Shown here piece after piece: positions 6,934 to 14,731 of a stretch of 45,131 nt of DNA. The DNA is from Clostridia bacterium (GTDB lineage: Bacteria > Bacillota > Clostridia > Christensenellales > Aristaeellaceae), in NCBI GenBank assembly GCA_900769875.1, contig CAAGII010000058.1, positions 1-45,131 on the forward strand. Reading direction: 5' to 3'. Under the pieces are notes generated by a model, which saw nothing but the letters and a program-made list of their open reading frames with translations, did no database searches and was not told the DNA's origin. Within the stretch, counting starts at the first letter, position 1; each line of letters opens with the position of its first letter. A program made the translations under genes and the position numbers.

Positions 6934-7173
6934 ATGCGTATCATTCTCGATACCGACAAGAAGACCATCACCGTTCCGTGGAACTACACCGACAAGCTGG
7001 CAACCATGAACCGCACCATCAAGGAGGCGATGGGGGCAGAGGCAAAGACGCTGGATTTCAAGCAGTATCTGCAAGACTGCTGGAAGTATGCCATGGACAA
7101 TTCTGACACGCAGTTGAAGACGGCGCAGAAGCCCGCGAAGCCGGAGAAGAAGGAAAAGAAAGACAAGGAATAA
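6934..7173 (+). CDS. Element-specific 79-aa protein, intact copy
   Basis: Small protein starting MRIILDTDKKTITVPWNYTD, with ATG 7 nt after GGGAGG (6921-6926). The first half reads as two short strands and a helix (NRTIKEAMGAEAKTLDFK), the middle as a helix, and the tail is very basic (KPAKPEKKEKKDKE). Not recognised; nucleic-acid binding is possible from the tail only. The same gene occurs in decayed form at 2212-2436 in the first element, while the cargo after it differs. This makes it a conserved module of the element family rather than cargo. Confidence 0.75.
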   Translation: MRIILDTDKKTITVPWNYTDKLATMNRTIKEAMGAEAKTLDFKQYLQDCWKYAMDNSDTQLKTAQKPAKPEKKEKKDKE

Positions 7174-7175
7174 TA

Positions 7176-7261
7176 TTGCGCCGGAGATTGTGAAGCATAC
7201 CATTCAAGAGGTTGTGCGGGAAACGCATAATGCAATTGAAAAGTCAGGAGGAAATTCGTGA
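7176..7261 (+). pseudogene. Remnant of the short PEIVKHT ORF, second copy
   Basis: The frame reads IAPEIVKHTIQEVVRETH and on to a TGA at 7259-7261 that overlaps the ATG of the next gene (TGATG). There is no ATG or good GTG/TTG start in frame, whereas the first element has ATG for the matching text at 2441. It may be a relic, or it may be translated from a weak ATT start. Confidence 0.35.
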
Positions 7262-7653
7262 TGCTGAACTTTAAGAATTCTACTAATGGGAAAAAAGTCA
7301 TTATTTCATTAGCAATAGTTGTTGCTGTTATTCTCGTTGCATTTGTGGCGATGCTATTTACTGTCGAACAGCGTGTTGTTGGCACTTGGCAAAGAGAACT
7401 GTGGTATCATACGGGTTATTCGTGCAACACCTATTTAATATTTGAATTTGAAGCAGACGGTGATGCAACAGAATATATCACCAATGCAAATACCGGTGCC
7501 ATTCTTGAAACGAAAGTTGGCTACTGGAATGTTTCTGGGTTTGAAGTATCATACAGAGAACGTGGTGTAAACGGAGTGACTGTATTGGCATTTAATCCAA
7601 TTACAGGGACTATGGAAAACAATGACATGGTGTATGTAAAGATTTCAAAATAA
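7261..7653 (+). CDS. Predicted single-pass membrane protein, cargo of the second element
   Basis: A 130-residue protein with a short basic N-terminus (NSTNGKK), one hydrophobic segment at about residues 14-35 (VIISLAIVVAVILVAFVAML), and an outside domain rich in beta strand and aromatic residues (VVGTWQRELWYHTGY, EADGDATEYI, VGYWNVSGFEVSY). The outer part resembles lipocalin-like or DUF-type extracellular beta domains of Firmicutes ('GTW' start), but I cannot name the family. AGGAGG (7246-7251) is 9 nt before this ATG; a GTG at 7258 is also possible. Codon use is AT-richer than the chromosome. A terminator follows at once. Confidence 0.7.
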   Translation: MLNFKNSTNGKKVIISLAIVVAVILVAFVAMLFTVEQRVVGTWQRELWYHTGYSCNTYLIFEFEADGDATEYITNANTGAILETKVGYWNVSGFEVSYRERGVNGVTVLAFNPITGTMENNDMVYVKISK

Positions 7654-7663
7654 TGATTGTCTC

Positions 7664-7693
7664 GCCTCCCTCCTCACCGAGGGAGGCAATTTT
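7664..7693 (+). terminator. Terminator after the membrane protein
   Basis: Perfect 9-bp stem GCCTCCCTC / GAGGGAGGC, loop CTCACC, then AATTTTCT. Confidence 0.88.
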
Positions 7694-7865
7694 CTACCCT
7701 CTACCGCCAAATTTGTCTGTAACCTATAAGAACACCAACAAAAATGGCGTGAGCCGTCCCTGAGAACGCAGCGACGCGGTGGAGGGACACGCACAGACGG
7801 CGACAAAGGGAACGCACCTTGAAAACCGCATACCATCAATGAAAGGGTCATAGAAAGGACGCAAC

Positions 7866-8801
7866 ATGAACGCATCTATTTCTTTGACCTCCTATATCGC
7901 TGAATGGCTTGTTACATTCAAGGAAACGACGGTGAAGCAATCCACATATGACCGCTTACTGACCTCCGTAAAGGCGTTGGAGGGCTTTACAATCGCTTCT
8001 ATGCCGATTGGAGAAATAACCTGTATTGACATTCAGCAGTATGTTAATGACCTCACAAAACGAGGCTACGGCCTATCAACCATCAAGAAACAGATGCGTA
8101 TTGTGACCGCCCCGCTGAAACAAGCCTCCGCCCTTCACATTATCCCTGCCGACCCCGGCATTGGCATACGCTTACCCTCACGATACAATGTTTCAAAGCC
8201 TGAACGCCTGATCGAAGCATACAACACACAAGAACAAACCGCCCTGCTGAATGTATTATCCAGCGGGCGGAGGACAGGCTATTTCGCTATTGCCTTGATG
8301 ATTGAAACAGGCTTGCGCGTTGGGGAAGTGCTTGCTTTGAGGTGGCAGGATGTACAACTCACGCGCAAGCGCATCAATGTCAGGAATACGGTTGTCAGGC
8401 TGGCGAACAAGAAGCAATCCTTTGTTCAGGACAGCGTGAAAAGTGAAAGCAGCCGGAGAACCATTCCCCTCACAGCAGAGGCAATAAAGATGCTGGAAAC
8501 ACAATATGCGCGCAGGACAAACGAATGGGTTTTCGTCAATGACGATGGAGAACGGCTCTCCTACGAGGCATTGCGATACCAAACCCGCAAAGCCTGTGAA
8601 GAAGCAGGGATAGAATACCGAGGGGAACACGTCTTTCGGCACACATTCGCCACGAACTGCTATCACAAAGGCATTGATGTAAAGATACTTTCGCGCCTCT
8701 TAGGTCATGCTGATGTGAATATCACCTATAACCTTTACATTCACCTGTATGGGGATGGCTTTGATGAAATGTATTCTGCCTTGGTGGGGAATGTACAATA
8801 G
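7866..8801 (+). CDS. Tyrosine recombinase / integrase
   Basis: A 311-residue phage-type integrase. The N-terminal SAM-like core-binding domain spans about residues 5-95. The catalytic domain carries R151 (ETGLRVGEVLALRW), K192 (VKSESSRRTIP), H255xxR258 (HVFRHTFATN), H281 (LLGHADVNIT) and the nucleophile Y291 (NLYIHLY). All residues are present, so it should be active. Ribosome site AGAAAGGACG precedes ATG 7866. The gene points at the 3' end of tRNA-Trp and ends 41 bp from it, the standard layout for integration into a tRNA. The first element has a deleted copy of the same gene. Confidence 0.96.
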   Translation: MNASISLTSYIAEWLVTFKETTVKQSTYDRLLTSVKALEGFTIASMPIGEITCIDIQQYVNDLTKRGYGLSTIKKQMRIVTAPLKQASALHIIPADPGIGIRLPSRYNVSKPERLIEAYNTQEQTALLNVLSSGRRTGYFAIALMIETGLRVGEVLALRWQDVQLTRKRINVRNTVVRLANKKQSFVQDSVKSESSRRTIPLTAEAIKMLETQYARRTNEWVFVNDDGERLSYEALRYQTRKACEEAGIEYRGEHVFRHTFATNCYHKGIDVKILSRLLGHADVNITYNLYIHLYGDGFDEMYSALVGNVQ

Positions 8802-8808
8802 CAAAAGA

Positions 8809-8840
8809 AAGAACGCAGACTCTCACGAATCTGCGTTCTT
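8809..8840 (+). terminator. Integrase terminator, second copy
   Basis: AAGAACGCAGA / TCTGCGTTCTT stem between the integrase stop and the tRNA CCA end; same element as at 3621-3652. Confidence 0.75.
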
Positions 8841-8841
8841 C

Positions 8842-8915
8842 TGGCAGGGGCAGAAGGACTCGAACCCTCAACAAAGGTTTTGGAGACCCACGTGTTACCA
8901 TTACACCATGCCCCT
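8842..8915 (-). tRNA. tRNA-Trp (anticodon CCA)
   Basis: Read on the minus strand: acceptor AGGGGCA pairs with TGCCCCT, D arm GTGTAATGGTAACAC, anticodon loop CTCCAAA with anticodon CCA, T loop GGTTCGAGTCC, and an encoded GCCA end. 74 nt. Its 3' 51 nt are duplicated at 3654-3704. Because the element restores the 3' part, the tRNA remains functional. Own promoter at 8935-8963. Confidence 0.95.
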
Positions 8916-8934
8916 ACATATTGGCAACACACAT

Positions 8935-8963
8935 AGTATAACCGATCCGCACCGTTTTGTCAA
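8935..8963 (-). promoter_or_regulatory. tRNA-Trp promoter
   Basis: Minus strand TTGACA (8958-8963), 17-bp spacer, TATACT (8935-8940), 19 nt before the tRNA 5' end. Confidence 0.85.
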
Positions 8964-9010
8964 GCGAAAAAACGCAAAAAGATGACCAATTTGCGCTTGC
9001 CGGAAAGCAG

Positions 9011-9044
9011 CCGCGCGGCAGCCCCATGCCGGGACTGCCGCGCG
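9011..9044 (-). terminator. Terminator after the ATP-grasp gene
   Basis: CGCGCGGCAG / CTGCCGCGCG-type stem just after the stop codon; the following T-run on the minus strand is weak. Confidence 0.5.
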
Positions 9045-9055
9045 TGCGCTGCTGC

Positions 9056-10066
9056 TCACAGGTCGATAAACTTCTCGAACTCCGGCAGGATGCCGATGCC
9101 GTCCGGGTAGTGCGCAGCGAACTGCGGCACCGCGTGGCTCGGGAAGGAATTACCCTCGATGAAGGTGGGGCCGTCCGCTGTAATGGCGACGTCCCACGCC
9201 ACAAAGCGCATCTGCGGCACCTTCTGAGCGGCTTCCATGCACATGGCCTTGGCTTCCTCCCAGTAGGGGATGGTGAAGCCGATCAGCTCCGTGCCGGTGA
9301 TGGGATGGCGTGTGTAGGTGTTGCCCTGCTTGTCCGCGCCCACGGTCAGCAGCTTGCCGCTGTCAAGATCAATGCGGGCAGCCATACCGCCGCAGTCCAC
9401 ATTGTCCATCACCTTACCGTTGCCGATGCGCAGGAAGGCGTATACGATGCCCTGCCGCTTGTCGCCAAGGAGCGTCGCGATGCGGCAGGTGTTCACCGAG
9501 GTGGGGCACAGGCGCGCCATTTCGGGATGCTGCACCACCATCTCTTCAAGGATGCCGATGCCGTCGTCAAGCAGGCGCTGCTTGAACTGCGCGGCGCCGT
9601 TTGCCCAGTCCGCCGCGGTGTATTTGACGATGCCCTGACCGCTGGAGCCCTCCAGGGGCTTGCCGATGAGCTGCGTCTGTCCGGACAGCATTGTGGCAAC
9701 GTCCTGCTCGGCGGTATCCTTCGTAATCAGCAGCCACTTGCGGCGCACGCAGCTTGCGAACAGCTGGTTGAACTGCGCCTTGTCGTCGAAGAAATGCCAG
9801 TATTGCTTGTCGTTCATGCGCCGCACAATGCTGTTGCTGATGCCGCGCGTAATGACCGTCCGGCGCTGTGCGTCCGTCAGGTTGTACATCTGGGCGATTT
9901 TGTAGTCGATGTAGCCCGCGTTGTACTTCAGGGCGCATTTCAGCATGTCCTGCAAAAGCCAGATCCGGCTCTTGCCGCTGCGCTCCCTGAGCAGCGCCGT
10001 GGTTTCCCACATGCGCGCCCAATCCATCTTGACGGCACGATTCAGCATATAGGTCAGCCTGCTCAT
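9056..10066 (-). CDS. Sugar-transfer-associated ATP-grasp protein
   Basis: A 336-residue protein of the ATP-grasp superfamily, closest in style to the 'sugar-transfer associated' group found with polysaccharide genes. Visible ATP-grasp features are the glycine-rich loop KPLEGSSGQGIVKY in the middle, EEMVVQHPEMARL followed by NTCRIATLL, and the metal-binding end WDVAITADGPTFIEGNSFPS. The N-terminal 90 residues are helical and basic. The start at 10066 has GGAGG 7-12 nt upstream. It lies 31 nt after ychF on the same strand, so is probably cotranscribed. The substrate is unknown; a peptide- or amide-type ligation to a cell-surface polymer is an inference from the family. Confidence 0.8.
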   Translation of the reverse strand: MSRLTYMLNRAVKMDWARMWETTALLRERSGKSRIWLLQDMLKCALKYNAGYIDYKIAQMYNLTDAQRRTVITRGISNSIVRRMNDKQYWHFFDDKAQFNQLFASCVRRKWLLITKDTAEQDVATMLSGQTQLIGKPLEGSSGQGIVKYTAADWANGAAQFKQRLLDDGIGILEEMVVQHPEMARLCPTSVNTCRIATLLGDKRQGIVYAFLRIGNGKVMDNVDCGGMAARIDLDSGKLLTVGADKQGNTYTRHPITGTELIGFTIPYWEEAKAMCMEAAQKVPQMRFVAWDVAITADGPTFIEGNSFPSHAVPQFAAHYPDGIGILPEFEKFIDL

Positions 10067-10097
10067 GTTGATGCCTCCATGTACGCCGACAGCGCAA

Positions 10098-11195
10098 TCA
10101 CACGTTGAAGCGGAACAGCGTGATGTCGCCGTCCTTCATGACATAATCCTTGCCCTCGGAGCGAACCAGTCCCTTTTCGCGGCACGCGGCCATGGAGCCC
10201 AGCTCCTGCAGCGCGTCAAAGGGCACAATCTCGGCGCGAATGAAGCCCTTCTCAAAATCGGTGTGGATTTTGCCTGCAGCCTGCGGCGCTCTGGTGCCCT
10301 CGGTGATGGTCCATGCGCGGCACTCGTCCTCGCCCGCGGTCAGGAAGGAAATCAGCCCCAGCAGACGGTAGCATGCGGTAATCAGCCGATCCAGACCACT
10401 CTGCCCAATGCCGAGATCCTGCAGGAACTCGGCCTTTTCCTCGGGCTCCATTTGCGCGATCTCCTCTTCAATGGCGGCGGAGATCACCAGCATTTCGGCA
10501 TGCTCCTCATCGGCGATGGCGCGCACGCGGTCAAGACCGGGGATGTCGCTTTCGTCCTTGCCGATATCGTCCTCCGCGATGTTGGCGGCGTAGATGACGG
10601 GCTTGGTGGTCAAAAGGAACCAGCCGTCCAGCACCTCCCGTTCCTCGTCCGTGAAGGCGCAGGTGCGCGCGGGCTTGCCCTGCTCAAGATGCGCGGAGAG
10701 CTTGTCCGCCAGATCGCATTCGACCTGAGCCTTTTTGTCGCCGCCGCGGAAGGCGCGCAGGCTCTTTTCCTTGCGGCGCTGCACGGTCTCCAGATCGGCG
10801 AAGATCAGCTCAAGATTGATCGTCTCGATGTCGCGGGCGGGATCAATCGAGCCGTCCACATGGATGATGTTCTCATCCTCAAAGCAGCGGACAACATGCA
10901 CAATGGCGTCCACCTCGCGGATATGGCTGAGGAACTTGTTGCCAAGGCCCTCGCCGCGGGACGCGCCCTTGACCAGACCGGCGATATCCACAAACTCGAT
11001 GGTGGTGGGGGTAATTTTCTTGGGGTGGTACATTTCACCCAGCACATCCAGACGATGATCCGGCACCATCACCACGCCGGTGTTGGGTTCGATGGTGCAG
11101 AAGGGGTAGTTGGCGGCCTGTGCGCCGGCCTTGGTGATTGCGTTAAACAATGTGCTTTTGCCAACGTTCGGCAGACCTACGACGCCTAATTTCAT
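10098..11195 (-). CDS. ychF: YchF/OLA1 P-loop ATPase
   Basis: A 365-residue universally conserved Obg-like ATPase that binds ribosomes and is linked to stress and redox response. G1 is GLPNVGKST (residues 7-15). The G4-like motif is the non-GTP variant (KPVIYAANIAE), which explains ATP preference. Switch text FVDIAGLVKGASRGEGLGN and the C-terminal TGS-like domain (TITEGTRAPQAAGKIHTDF) are complete. GAGGAG is 9 nt before ATG 11195. The promoter at 11259-11287 gives a short leader. Confidence 0.96.
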   Translation of the reverse strand: MKLGVVGLPNVGKSTLFNAITKAGAQAANYPFCTIEPNTGVVMVPDHRLDVLGEMYHPKKITPTTIEFVDIAGLVKGASRGEGLGNKFLSHIREVDAIVHVVRCFEDENIIHVDGSIDPARDIETINLELIFADLETVQRRKEKSLRAFRGGDKKAQVECDLADKLSAHLEQGKPARTCAFTDEEREVLDGWFLLTTKPVIYAANIAEDDIGKDESDIPGLDRVRAIADEEHAEMLVISAAIEEEIAQMEPEEKAEFLQDLGIGQSGLDRLITACYRLLGLISFLTAGEDECRAWTITEGTRAPQAAGKIHTDFEKGFIRAEIVPFDALQELGSMAACREKGLVRSEGKDYVMKDGDITLFRFNV

Positions 11196-11258
11196 GGGTT
11201 GACTGCTCCTCTCGTATCAATCAAGGCTGCATCGCGCAGCCGGTGCTGCAACCCCTCC

Positions 11259-11287
11259 ATTATAATGCCAAAGCCCGAGAATTGCAA
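11259..11287 (-). promoter_or_regulatory. ychF promoter
   Basis: Minus strand TTGCAA (11282-11287), 17-bp spacer, TATAAT (11259-11264). Confidence 0.75.
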
Positions 11288-11408
11288 TCCGTTCGGGCGA
11301 TCATTTCTCAAAAGAGATGGGCGTCGCGGCAAGCTTTTCCGCTCAGGTTCGGACAGGCGGTATAATTCGCCCAAAATTCACAAGACTTGCCTTTTCATCA
11401 GATGCAAG

Positions 11409-11419
11409 CTGTGGTATAA
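11409..11419 (+). promoter_or_regulatory. Extended -10 promoter of the PucR-type gene
   Basis: TGTGGTATAATC, an extended -10 without a clear -35, about 60 nt before the gene. A second TATAAT lies near 11360. Confidence 0.45.
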
Positions 11420-11476
11420 TCATGGGTGAATGATCGTGGATTTCTGCCTGCGGACGTGGGCTGGGGGAGTGGTAGC

Positions 11477-12517
11477 ATGACCGACCGTCGTCTTTTGGAA
11501 CAGTTGAAAAGCGCACTGTCGCAGCTGAACGCGCCGATCCGGATACAGGAAACGGGCGCGGACAGCGTGCCTGGCGTTGTGCGGCAGTCGGGCGACAGGC
11601 TGTGCGTTTCCATCAGGCGTCCGAACGTGACGCTCAGCTGTCCTGCCGCACAGCCCGGCGGCGAGGATTTGCTCCGCCTTGCGGCCGCGCTCGCCGGAAG
11701 CATGCTGGAGAGCGGCGGAAAAGCGGAATCGGGCAGCGATGTGTATCTGCGCGCGCTGCTGGGCGAGGTGAGCGGGCAGGAGCTGGAGGCGCTGACAAAC
11801 GAGTATCAGCTGCCCCATGATCTGGAGCGGTGCGTTATGCTGTTTCAGGTTATGCGCACCGGCGGCGAACGCGCCTTTGAGCTGCTCAAAGATCTGACCC
11901 CCGTGCAGGAGCGGGATGTGCTGGTGGATGTGGACAGCCACACCGCCGTGCTGATCAAGGACATGAGCGACGAGGAAACCATGGATGAGCTGATGCAGTT
12001 CTGCGAGGCGCTGCAGGAGACGCTCATGAGCGAGACCGCCTGCCAGATGACAGCGGGCATCGGGCGAAGCTGCCACACCATGGAGGAGCTTCGCGTCAGC
12101 TATGCGGAGGCAAAGCGCGCCCTGGAGGTCGGACGTCTGTTTCAGCCGGATGGGCATGTGTATGCCTACAGCCGCCTGCTGCTGGAGCGGTTTTTGATGG
12201 AGCTCCCGCCGGATGTGTGCGCACGGTACGCGGGCAGGCTCTTTGGCAGCCGCAACGCGAAGCTGTTCAACGAGGAAATGCTTTATACCATTGACATGTT
12301 CTTCAAGAAGGATCTGAACCTCAGCGATACGGCGCGCCAGCTGTACATCCACCGCAACACGCTGGTGTACCGGCTGGACAAGGTGCAGCGCCAGACGGGG
12401 CTGGATCTGCGCTCGTTCAAGGACGCGGTGACCTTCAAAATTCTCATGGAGCTGAACAAGTGCGCTCAAAGCGACCCGGTCAATGATTCACCGATGGATT
12501 CCACAACGAAAGGATGA
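11477..12517 (+). CDS. PucR/CdaR-type transcriptional regulator
   Basis: A 346-residue regulator. The C-terminal 60 residues carry the PucR-family helix-turn-helix: ETLLYTID-like MLYTIDMFFKKDLNLSDTA, then RQLYIHRNTLVYRLDKV and LDLRSFKDAVTFK. The middle is a GGDEF-like CdaR domain (MTAGIGRSCHTMEELRVSYA, AKRALEVG). The N-terminal 70 residues are a small unassigned sensor. GGGGGAG lies 7 nt before ATG 11477; earlier in-frame starts lack a ribosome site. The S41 protease gene starts 7 nt after its stop, so the two form an operon and the protease may be a target or partner. Confidence 0.88.
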   Translation: MTDRRLLEQLKSALSQLNAPIRIQETGADSVPGVVRQSGDRLCVSIRRPNVTLSCPAAQPGGEDLLRLAAALAGSMLESGGKAESGSDVYLRALLGEVSGQELEALTNEYQLPHDLERCVMLFQVMRTGGERAFELLKDLTPVQERDVLVDVDSHTAVLIKDMSDEETMDELMQFCEALQETLMSETACQMTAGIGRSCHTMEELRVSYAEAKRALEVGRLFQPDGHVYAYSRLLLERFLMELPPDVCARYAGRLFGSRNAKLFNEEMLYTIDMFFKKDLNLSDTARQLYIHRNTLVYRLDKVQRQTGLDLRSFKDAVTFKILMELNKCAQSDPVNDSPMDSTTKG

Positions 12518-12524
12518 GCCTGCC

Positions 12525-13787
12525 ATGAAAAAGCGTTTGCCCGTCATTCTCTGTCTGATGCTGGTATTGTGCCTTGCCGGCGGCTGCGCGCTGATGCCGA
12601 TGGGCGCGCTCAGCGGCATGTATACCGCGATGCACAGCGTGTCCTCCGCCCCTGCGGAGGATTCGGACAGCGTGACCATCTCCCGCGAGGAGTATGAGAT
12701 GTACCAGCAGTTTGACAAGCTGCTCGGACTGATGGAAATGGCTGATGCGTGGTATTACGAGGATGTGGATCACCAGAAGATGCTCGACGGCGCGGCGGCG
12801 GGCCTGCTGGCCGGTCTTGGCGACCAGTACACCTTCTACTACACCGCAGAGGACTATGAGAGCATGATGGAGGATGACGAGGGCAGATACGCCGGCGTCG
12901 GCATCCAGATTCAGGGCAGCTATCTGACGGGACTGTGCACCATCACGCGTGTGTTTGCCGGCTCGCCTGCGGAGGCTGCGGGCGTGCAGCGCGGCGATAT
13001 CCTCTACAGCGTGGAGGACGCGGAGCACGAGCTGATGTATGTCACCACCTCCTCGCTCGACGAGGCGGTGAGCATCATGCGCGGCGTGCCCGGCACGGAC
13101 GTGAGGGTCACCTTCCTCCGTGGCACTGAGGAAATCAGTTACGATCTGACCCGCGCGGTGGTGAATGTGAATCGCGTGCAGGCCGCCATGCTGGAGGATG
13201 ATATCGGCTATATCGTGCTCTACCAGTTCGCGGGCGACTGTGCGGCGGAATTCCAAAATGCCGCAAAGCAGCTGGTCGAGCAAGGCGCGAAGGGCATTAT
13301 CATGGATTTGCGCGACAATCCCGGCGGCTGGGTGAAGGACGCCGAGACCATCGCGGATGTGTTCTTGGACGCGGGGATTGTGTGCACCACCGTGTACAAG
13401 AACGAGCAGAAGGTCGTGGAATACCGCACCCGCAACGGCAAGCTGGACGTCGAGCTGGTGCTGCTGATCAATGAGAACAGCGCATCCTCCAGCGAAATCC
13501 TCGCGGGCTGCCTGCGTGACCGCGCAGGCGCGACGCTTGTGGGCACGCAGAGCTTCGGCAAGGGCATCGTACAGCAGGTGGTGCCGCTGGAGGACGGCTC
13601 CGCCATGCAGATGACCGTGGCTCAGTATCTGACGCCCAGCGGCGACGCCGTGCACAGGATTGGCCTGACGCCTGATGTGGAGGTGCATCTGGACGAGGGC
13701 GACAACGGCATGCATTCGTTTGGCGACCTGAGCGACGCACAGCTGGCGCGCGCCCTTGAGGTGATGCGCACGAAGCTGGGCAAATAA
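12525..13787 (+). CDS. S41 (CtpA-type) C-terminal processing peptidase, lipoprotein-like
   Basis: A 420-residue exported serine protease. The N-terminus is a signal peptide with a possible lipobox LAGGC (Cys21). A PDZ domain follows (GVGIQIQGSYLTG through AAGVQRGDILYSVEDAEHE, about residues 120-190). The catalytic core shows DLRDNPGGWV, the nucleophile in NENSASSSEILAG, and the Lys in GTQSFGKGIVQQV. It would act outside the membrane, cleaving C-termini or non-native proteins. The start at 12525 overlaps a ribosome site in the end of the regulator gene, indicating coupling. A strong terminator follows. Confidence 0.93.
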   Translation: MKKRLPVILCLMLVLCLAGGCALMPMGALSGMYTAMHSVSSAPAEDSDSVTISREEYEMYQQFDKLLGLMEMADAWYYEDVDHQKMLDGAAAGLLAGLGDQYTFYYTAEDYESMMEDDEGRYAGVGIQIQGSYLTGLCTITRVFAGSPAEAAGVQRGDILYSVEDAEHELMYVTTSSLDEAVSIMRGVPGTDVRVTFLRGTEEISYDLTRAVVNVNRVQAAMLEDDIGYIVLYQFAGDCAAEFQNAAKQLVEQGAKGIIMDLRDNPGGWVKDAETIADVFLDAGIVCTTVYKNEQKVVEYRTRNGKLDVELVLLINENSASSSEILAGCLRDRAGATLVGTQSFGKGIVQQVVPLEDGSAMQMTVAQYLTPSGDAVHRIGLTPDVEVHLDEGDNGMHSFGDLSDAQLARALEVMRTKLGK

Positions 13788-13797
13788 TCCGTCTTTC

Positions 13798-13840
13798 AAC
13801 CGTCCGGATCAGGCACGCGTCTGCACCGGACGGTTTTTTT
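13798..13840 (+). terminator. Terminator of the regulator-protease operon
   Basis: CCGTCCGG / CCGGACGG stem followed by TTTTTTT. Confidence 0.9.
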
Positions 13841-13884
13841 GCGTGGAAATGGCGCTCGATCGGCGGCGCGTCTGCGCCGGGGCA

Positions 13885-13922
13885 CAAGAAAAGGGACGTC
13901 CGCTTCGATGAACGGATGTCCC
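13885..13922 (-). terminator. Terminator of the ABC importer operon
   Basis: Minus strand GGGACATCCG / CGGACGTCCC stem followed by TTTTCTTG. Confidence 0.88.
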
Positions 13923-13930
13923 TGTATGGC

Positions 13931-14728
13931 TTAGGATAGCAGCATACGATCGTTGTCCAGCGCTGTGCCGGAGGAACGCTCAAACATCTTGAGCAGATCG
14001 TCGACCTGCAGGGTCTTTTTCGCGTCGCTGCCGATGTCCACCGCAACCTTGCCCTCATGCATCATGATGGTGCGATTGCCGTACTTGAGTGCGTCCTTCA
14101 TGTTGTGGGTCACCATCAGCGCGGTGAGGTGGTTGTCGGCAATCAGCCTGCGGGTGAGCGAAAGCACCTTGGCGGCTGTCTTGGGATCAAGCGCGGCCGT
14201 ATGCTCGTCCAGCAGGAGGAGCTTGGGCTTCTGCAGGGTAGCCATCAGCAGCGTCAGCGCCTGACGCTGACCGCCGGACAGCAGCCCCACGCGGGCGCTC
14301 ATGCGATCCTCCAGACCCAGATCAAGCATTGATAGCTGGTCGCGGAACATCTTCCGTTCGCTGCTGGTGATACCCCAGCGGAGCATGCTGCGCTTCTGGC
14401 CGCGACGCAGGGCAAGCGCCATGTTTTCCTCAATGGTCATGGTGGCGGCTGTGCCGGTCATCGGGTCCTGAAAGACGCGGCCAAGATACCGCGCGCGCTT
14501 GTGCTCGGACAGGCGTGTTACATCGACCCCGTCGATCACAATCGAGCCGCTGTCCACCAGAAAGGTGCCGCTGACGGCGTTGAGCATGGTGCTTTTACCC
14601 GCTCCGTTGCCACCGATGATGGTCACAAAGTCGCCGGATTGCAGATGCAGGTCGGCGTCGACCAACGCCTTCTTTTCCGTGATGGTGCCGGGGTTGAAGG
14701 TTTTGGCAATGTGATTGATATCCAGCAT
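13931..14728 (-). CDS. ABC transporter ATP-binding protein (TrpXYZ-type system)
   Basis: A 265-residue ATPase. Walker A is GGNGAGKST, the signature is LSGGQRQALTL, Walker B is LLLLDEHTAALD, and the H-loop is MVTHNMKDAL. It energises the importer with the two genes upstream. Its ATG lies 3 nt after the permease stop, with the ribosome site AGGAGG inside the permease end, so the two are translationally coupled. The family is the X4 type (permease of branched-chain/ribose kind, substrate binder of the PF04392 kind), known members of which take up aromatic amino acids; the real substrate here is not determined. Confidence 0.93.
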   Translation of the reverse strand: MLDINHIAKTFNPGTITEKKALVDADLHLQSGDFVTIIGGNGAGKSTMLNAVSGTFLVDSGSIVIDGVDVTRLSEHKRARYLGRVFQDPMTGTAATMTIEENMALALRRGQKRSMLRWGITSSERKMFRDQLSMLDLGLEDRMSARVGLLSGGQRQALTLLMATLQKPKLLLLDEHTAALDPKTAAKVLSLTRRLIADNHLTALMVTHNMKDALKYGNRTIMMHEGKVAVDIGSDAKKTLQVDDLLKMFERSSGTALDNDRMLLS

Positions 14729-14731
14729 CCG

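Noticed and set aside
12480..13799. Minus-strand frame of 439 codons opposite the S41 protease, and similar ones at 90-1325 and 25760-27454
   Set aside because: Antisense shadows of glnS, GH13 and the protease; composition not protein-like.
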